Shown piece by piece: positions 7,164 to 9,204 of a stretch of DNA of 9,204 nucleotides. The translations under genes and the position numbers were made by a program. The notes beneath the pieces were generated by a model. The model searched no databases and was not told where the DNA came from. It saw nothing but the letters and a program-made list of their open reading frames with translations. Source of the stretch: Clostridia bacterium (GTDB lineage Bacteria > Bacillota > Clostridia > Oscillospirales > Ruminococcaceae); the NCBI GenBank assembly GCA_003246805.1, contig QKDG01000004.1, forward strand, positions 1 through 9,204, in the 5' to 3' direction. How positions within the stretch are numbered: the stretch's first letter is position 1; each line of letters starts with the position of its first letter.

Positions 7164-8030
7164 ATGAAGATAACAAAAGGGAAAATCTCAGATGATGAGT
7201 TTGAATATCAAAAACGTTTAGAGAAAGAAGAAAAGGAAAAAATCAGCCTTGAACTTTCGAAAAAGCGAAGGCAGGATGAAAAGCTTACAGCAGAAAAAGA
7301 AGCTGAAAGAAAAAAACTTGAACATGACAGAGTTGAGCTTTTGAAATTAAAACAGGGTGTATCTGACGGTAAACTGTTCGGAGAAGAAAATAAAAAGCAC
7401 ACCTATGAAAAACCAAAAGGAAAAGCTGCTATTGAAAACTTCTGGTATCTTAACAAAACATGGGTTATTTTGGCTTCTGCTTTGGTATTGATGATTATTA
7501 TTATTGTTCAGCCGATGATATTTAAGGTTCAGCCTGACTTCAATGTTAACATTCTACCAATAGGGTATCATAGCAATACACAGGATGTTCAGAATCTGAT
7601 TGAAAACTATATGACAGATATAAATGGAGATGGTAAAAAAACCGTTTCAGTTATATTTACAGCAGTGGCATATGAATATGAAGATGCACAGATGAATGTT
7701 GCTACGCAGACAAAGTTTATATCGGAAATAACAGCTGGGGATTCTGTTTTTGTTGTTTCTGACAGTAAGTCTGACGAAACATTGAATCCTCAGGAAATAT
7801 TACAGGAAATGGATACACTATATCCTGATAATTCTGCCATAACAAAATACGGATTGAAGCTTGATACTGACAAAGTAAAACAGCTTCTCGGCTGGGAGGA
7901 TATCCCGGAGGGTAGCTATCTTGGTGTAAAAAAACCAGAATATATCAAGGGATTAAATCAGCAAAAAGCACAGGCTTTATATGATGAAGCAATAAAGGTT
8001 TTTGATAAAATGGTAAACGACCTCACATAA
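7164..8030 (+). CDS. Single-pass membrane protein of unknown function, charged coiled-coil N-terminus
   Basis: I do not recognise a named family. The 288-residue protein has three parts. Residues 8 to about 65 are dense in Lys and Glu (KRLEKEEKEKISLELSKKRR) and predict a long cytoplasmic helix or coiled coil. One transmembrane helix spans about 100-120 (WVILASALVLMIIIIVQPMIF). With many positive charges before it and no signal cleavage motif, the C-terminal 168 residues should lie outside the cell. That outer domain has an acidic loop TDINGDGKKTV (151-161), similar to calcium-loop sequences, and a segment SEITAGDSVFVVSD (187-200) that loosely recalls solute-binding-like domains of clostridial surface proteins; this is a weak impression. 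It lies 52 nt after lysS, with no visible promoter and a terminator right behind it, so it is probably the last gene of the greA-lysS operon. There is no lipobox cysteine and no recognisable catalytic motif. Confidence 0.85.
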   Translation: MKITKGKISDDEFEYQKRLEKEEKEKISLELSKKRRQDEKLTAEKEAERKKLEHDRVELLKLKQGVSDGKLFGEENKKHTYEKPKGKAAIENFWYLNKTWVILASALVLMIIIIVQPMIFKVQPDFNVNILPIGYHSNTQDVQNLIENYMTDINGDGKKTVSVIFTAVAYEYEDAQMNVATQTKFISEITAGDSVFVVSDSKSDETLNPQEILQEMDTLYPDNSAITKYGLKLDTDKVKQLLGWEDIPEGSYLGVKKPEYIKGLNQQKAQALYDEAIKVFDKMVNDLT

Positions 8031-8072
8031 AGAAAATGCCGCCAATTTTTTGGTGGCATTTTCTTTATTTTT
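8029..8072 (+). terminator. Intrinsic terminator after the membrane protein gene
   Basis: AAAGAAAATGCCGCCAA (8029-8045) pairs with TTGGTGGCATTTTCTTT (8050-8066) over 17 bp with one G-U wobble and a T4 loop, followed by ATTTTT. The GC core GCCGCC/GGTGGC and the T-rich tail make this a strong terminator. It begins within the stop codon of the membrane protein gene and ends the greA-lysS transcript. Confidence 0.93.
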
Positions 8073-8092
8073 GTTTACATTTTGTGTATAAT
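8064..8092 (+). promoter_or_regulatory. Candidate promoter of the nucleoside phosphorylase operon
   Basis: A perfect TATAAT at 8087-8092 is preceded by TGTG, similar to the -16 element of Gram-positive promoters. The hexamer 17 nt upstream is TTTATT (8064-8069), a weak -35 inside the terminator tail. An alternative is TTTACA (8074-8079) with TAGATA (8098-8103), spacer 18. A promoter is expected here because a strong terminator separates the genes. Which pair is used is uncertain. Confidence 0.55.
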
Positions 8093-8127
8093 AGAAATAG
8101 ATAACTTAAAAGCAAATAAATTAAACG

Positions 8128-8134
8128 AAGGTGA
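8128..8134 (+). promoter_or_regulatory. Ribosome binding site deciding the udp start at 8140
   Basis: AAGGTGA lies 5 nt before ATG 8140. The in-frame GTG at 8131 overlaps this Shine-Dalgarno sequence and has none of its own, so the ATG is preferred. Confidence 0.85.
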
Positions 8135-8139
8135 AAGAA

Positions 8140-8919
8140 ATGATAAACTATTCAACAGATAAAGAGAGGCAATATCACATCCAGGTAGCACCGGGAGAAG
8201 CAGGTAGATATGTGATTATGCCGGGTGACCCTAAAAGATGCAGGCTTATTGCCGAATATTTGGACAACCCTGTGCTTATCGCAGATAGCAGGGAGTATAT
8301 AACATATACAGGCTTTTTAGAGGGAGAAAAAGTAAGCGTGACTTCAACCGGAATAGGTGGCCCATCTGCCGCTATCGCAATGGAGGAGCTTGTTAAGGTG
8401 GGCGCCGATACTTTTATCAGAATAGGCACGTGCGGCGGAATGAGCCTTGATGTTAAAAGCGGGGATGTTGTCATCGCAAGCGGTGCTATCCGTATGGATG
8501 GTACAAGCAAGGAGTATGTTCCTGTTGAATTCCCAGCTGTTGCTGATATTCAGGTTGTCAATTCCCTTATCAATTCAGCAAAGGGGCTAAATCAGCCCTA
8601 TCACGTTGGCGTGGTGCAATGCAAGGATTCTTTTTATGGGCAGCATTCACCGGAAACCAAGCCGGCAGGCTATGAACTGATTAATAAATGGGAGGCATGG
8701 ATACGTTGTGGCTGCCTTGCCTCAGAAATGGAGTCGGCTACGTTGTTTATTGTTGGCAGTTATCTGCGGGCAAGGGTTGGTTCGGTGTGCATTGTTATGG
8801 CAAATCAGGAGCGTGAAAAGGCAGGTCTTGAAAATCCGGTAGTGCACGATACCGATATGGCGATAAGGGTGGCTGTGGCGGCTGTAACTCGCCTTATAAA
8901 AGAAGATAAAGGAGAATGA
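8140..8919 (+). CDS. udp: Uridine phosphorylase
   Basis: This cytoplasmic enzyme splits uridine with phosphate into uracil and ribose-1-phosphate for pyrimidine salvage. It belongs to the NP-I (hexameric PNP/UDP) family; the 259 residues match the usual length of about 250-260. Visible motifs are the phosphate-binding MPGDPKR (27-33), R51, STGIGGPS (69-76), FIRIGTCG (92-99) with R94 and T97, EFPAVAD (130-136), which is typical of Udp rather than PNP, and EMES (197-200) for ribose binding. The uracil-recognition loop reads DSFYGQHSPE (163-172). Q168 matches the key Gln, but the Arg two positions later in the E. coli enzyme is not conserved, as I recall for Gram-positive members. The gene leads a salvage unit with deoD, whose ribosome binding site overlaps its 3' end. 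The substrate call is firm; side activity on deoxyuridine or thymidine cannot be judged. Confidence 0.93.
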   Translation: MINYSTDKERQYHIQVAPGEAGRYVIMPGDPKRCRLIAEYLDNPVLIADSREYITYTGFLEGEKVSVTSTGIGGPSAAIAMEELVKVGADTFIRIGTCGGMSLDVKSGDVVIASGAIRMDGTSKEYVPVEFPAVADIQVVNSLINSAKGLNQPYHVGVVQCKDSFYGQHSPETKPAGYELINKWEAWIRCGCLASEMESATLFIVGSYLRARVGSVCIVMANQEREKAGLENPVVHDTDMAIRVAVAAVTRLIKEDKGE

Positions 8920-8924
8920 TTGAT

Positions 8925-9204
8925 ATGAGTATCCCTACACCTCATAATTCTGCAAACAAAAATGAAATTGCAAAAACAGTTTTAATGCCGGGTGACCCTT
9001 TGCGAGCAAAGTTTATTGCAGAGAATTATCTTGAAAACGCACGATGCTTTTCAACCGTCAGGAATATGCTTGGTTATACTGGCACCTTTAACGGCAAGGA
9101 AATCTCAGTAATGGGCAGCGGTATGGGTATTCCGTCAATCGGTATATATTCCTATGAGCTTTTTAATTTTTATGATGTTGACAGTATTATACGCGTAGGC
9201 TCTG
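8925..9204 (+). CDS. deoD: Purine nucleoside phosphorylase DeoD-type, 5' part (cut by window edge)
   Basis: This is the N-terminal 93 codons of a hexameric purine nucleoside phosphorylase, which cleaves purine (deoxy)ribonucleosides with phosphate to the base and (deoxy)ribose-1-phosphate. Motifs are PTPHNSA (4-10), whose H7 matches the His that reaches into the neighbouring subunit's active site, MPGDPLRAKFIAENYL (21-36) with phosphate-binding R27, RNMLGYTGTFNG (46-57) with R46, GSGMGIPSIGIYSYEL (64-79), and IIRVGS (88-93) with R90. The SIGIYSYEL and LGYTGTF patterns separate DeoD from the neighbouring Udp. AAAGGAG (8908-8914), overlapping the udp 3' end, serves the ATG; the two genes are 5 nt apart and surely co-transcribed. 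The remaining 60 percent or so lies outside the window. Confidence 0.94.
   Translation, partial: MSIPTPHNSANKNEIAKTVLMPGDPLRAKFIAENYLENARCFSTVRNMLGYTGTFNGKEISVMGSGMGIPSIGIYSYELFNFYDVDSIIRVGS

Noticed and set aside
7614..7646. DINGDGK as a dockerin module
   Set aside because: Only one loop-like motif is present. A dockerin needs two repeated segments of about 22 residues with paired helices, which are absent.

Overview
The window comes from a low-GC Gram-positive bacterium, most likely a gut-type clostridium (Clostridia, possibly an Oscillospirales or Ruminococcus-like lineage). The evidence is an AT-rich sequence, strong AGGAG-type ribosome binding sites, a greA-lysS pair, and Gram-positive-type uridine phosphorylase and lysyl-tRNA synthetase. 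The exact taxon cannot be fixed from the sequence. All genes lie on the + strand.

Region 1 (1-3581) is a promoter region followed by three tightly linked genes: an OmpR-type response regulator, its histidine kinase, and a membrane-anchored HtrA/DegP-type serine protease. The layout resembles an envelope-stress module such as CssRS with its HtrA target. All three reading frames are broken at positions where a short conserved stretch (about 17 to 31 nt) is missing. The losses remove part of the regulator's DNA-binding domain, part of the kinase's dimerisation helix, and the protease's catalytic Asp. At two junctions the bases present read plausibly in both frames, as expected for deletion between short direct repeats. 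Either the whole module is decaying or the sequence has local assembly errors. The genes after it are intact.

Region 2 (3641-4903) is an intact CNNM/CorC (HlyC/TlyC-like) membrane protein with a DUF21 domain, two CBS domains and a C-terminal CorC_HlyC domain.

Region 3 (4904-8072) starts with a perfect consensus sigma-A promoter. A hairpin with a short T run lies in the leader, followed by greA, lysS and an unrecognised single-pass membrane protein. The unit ends at a strong intrinsic terminator. A 22-bp perfect palindrome sits between lysS and the membrane protein gene.

Region 4 (8074-9204) is a nucleoside salvage unit: uridine phosphorylase (udp), then purine nucleoside phosphorylase (deoD), which is cut by the window edge. 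No RNA genes, insertion sequences, CRISPR arrays or prophage genes are seen. No clearly new system is visible. The most unusual observation is the clustered disruption of the sensor-regulator-protease module.
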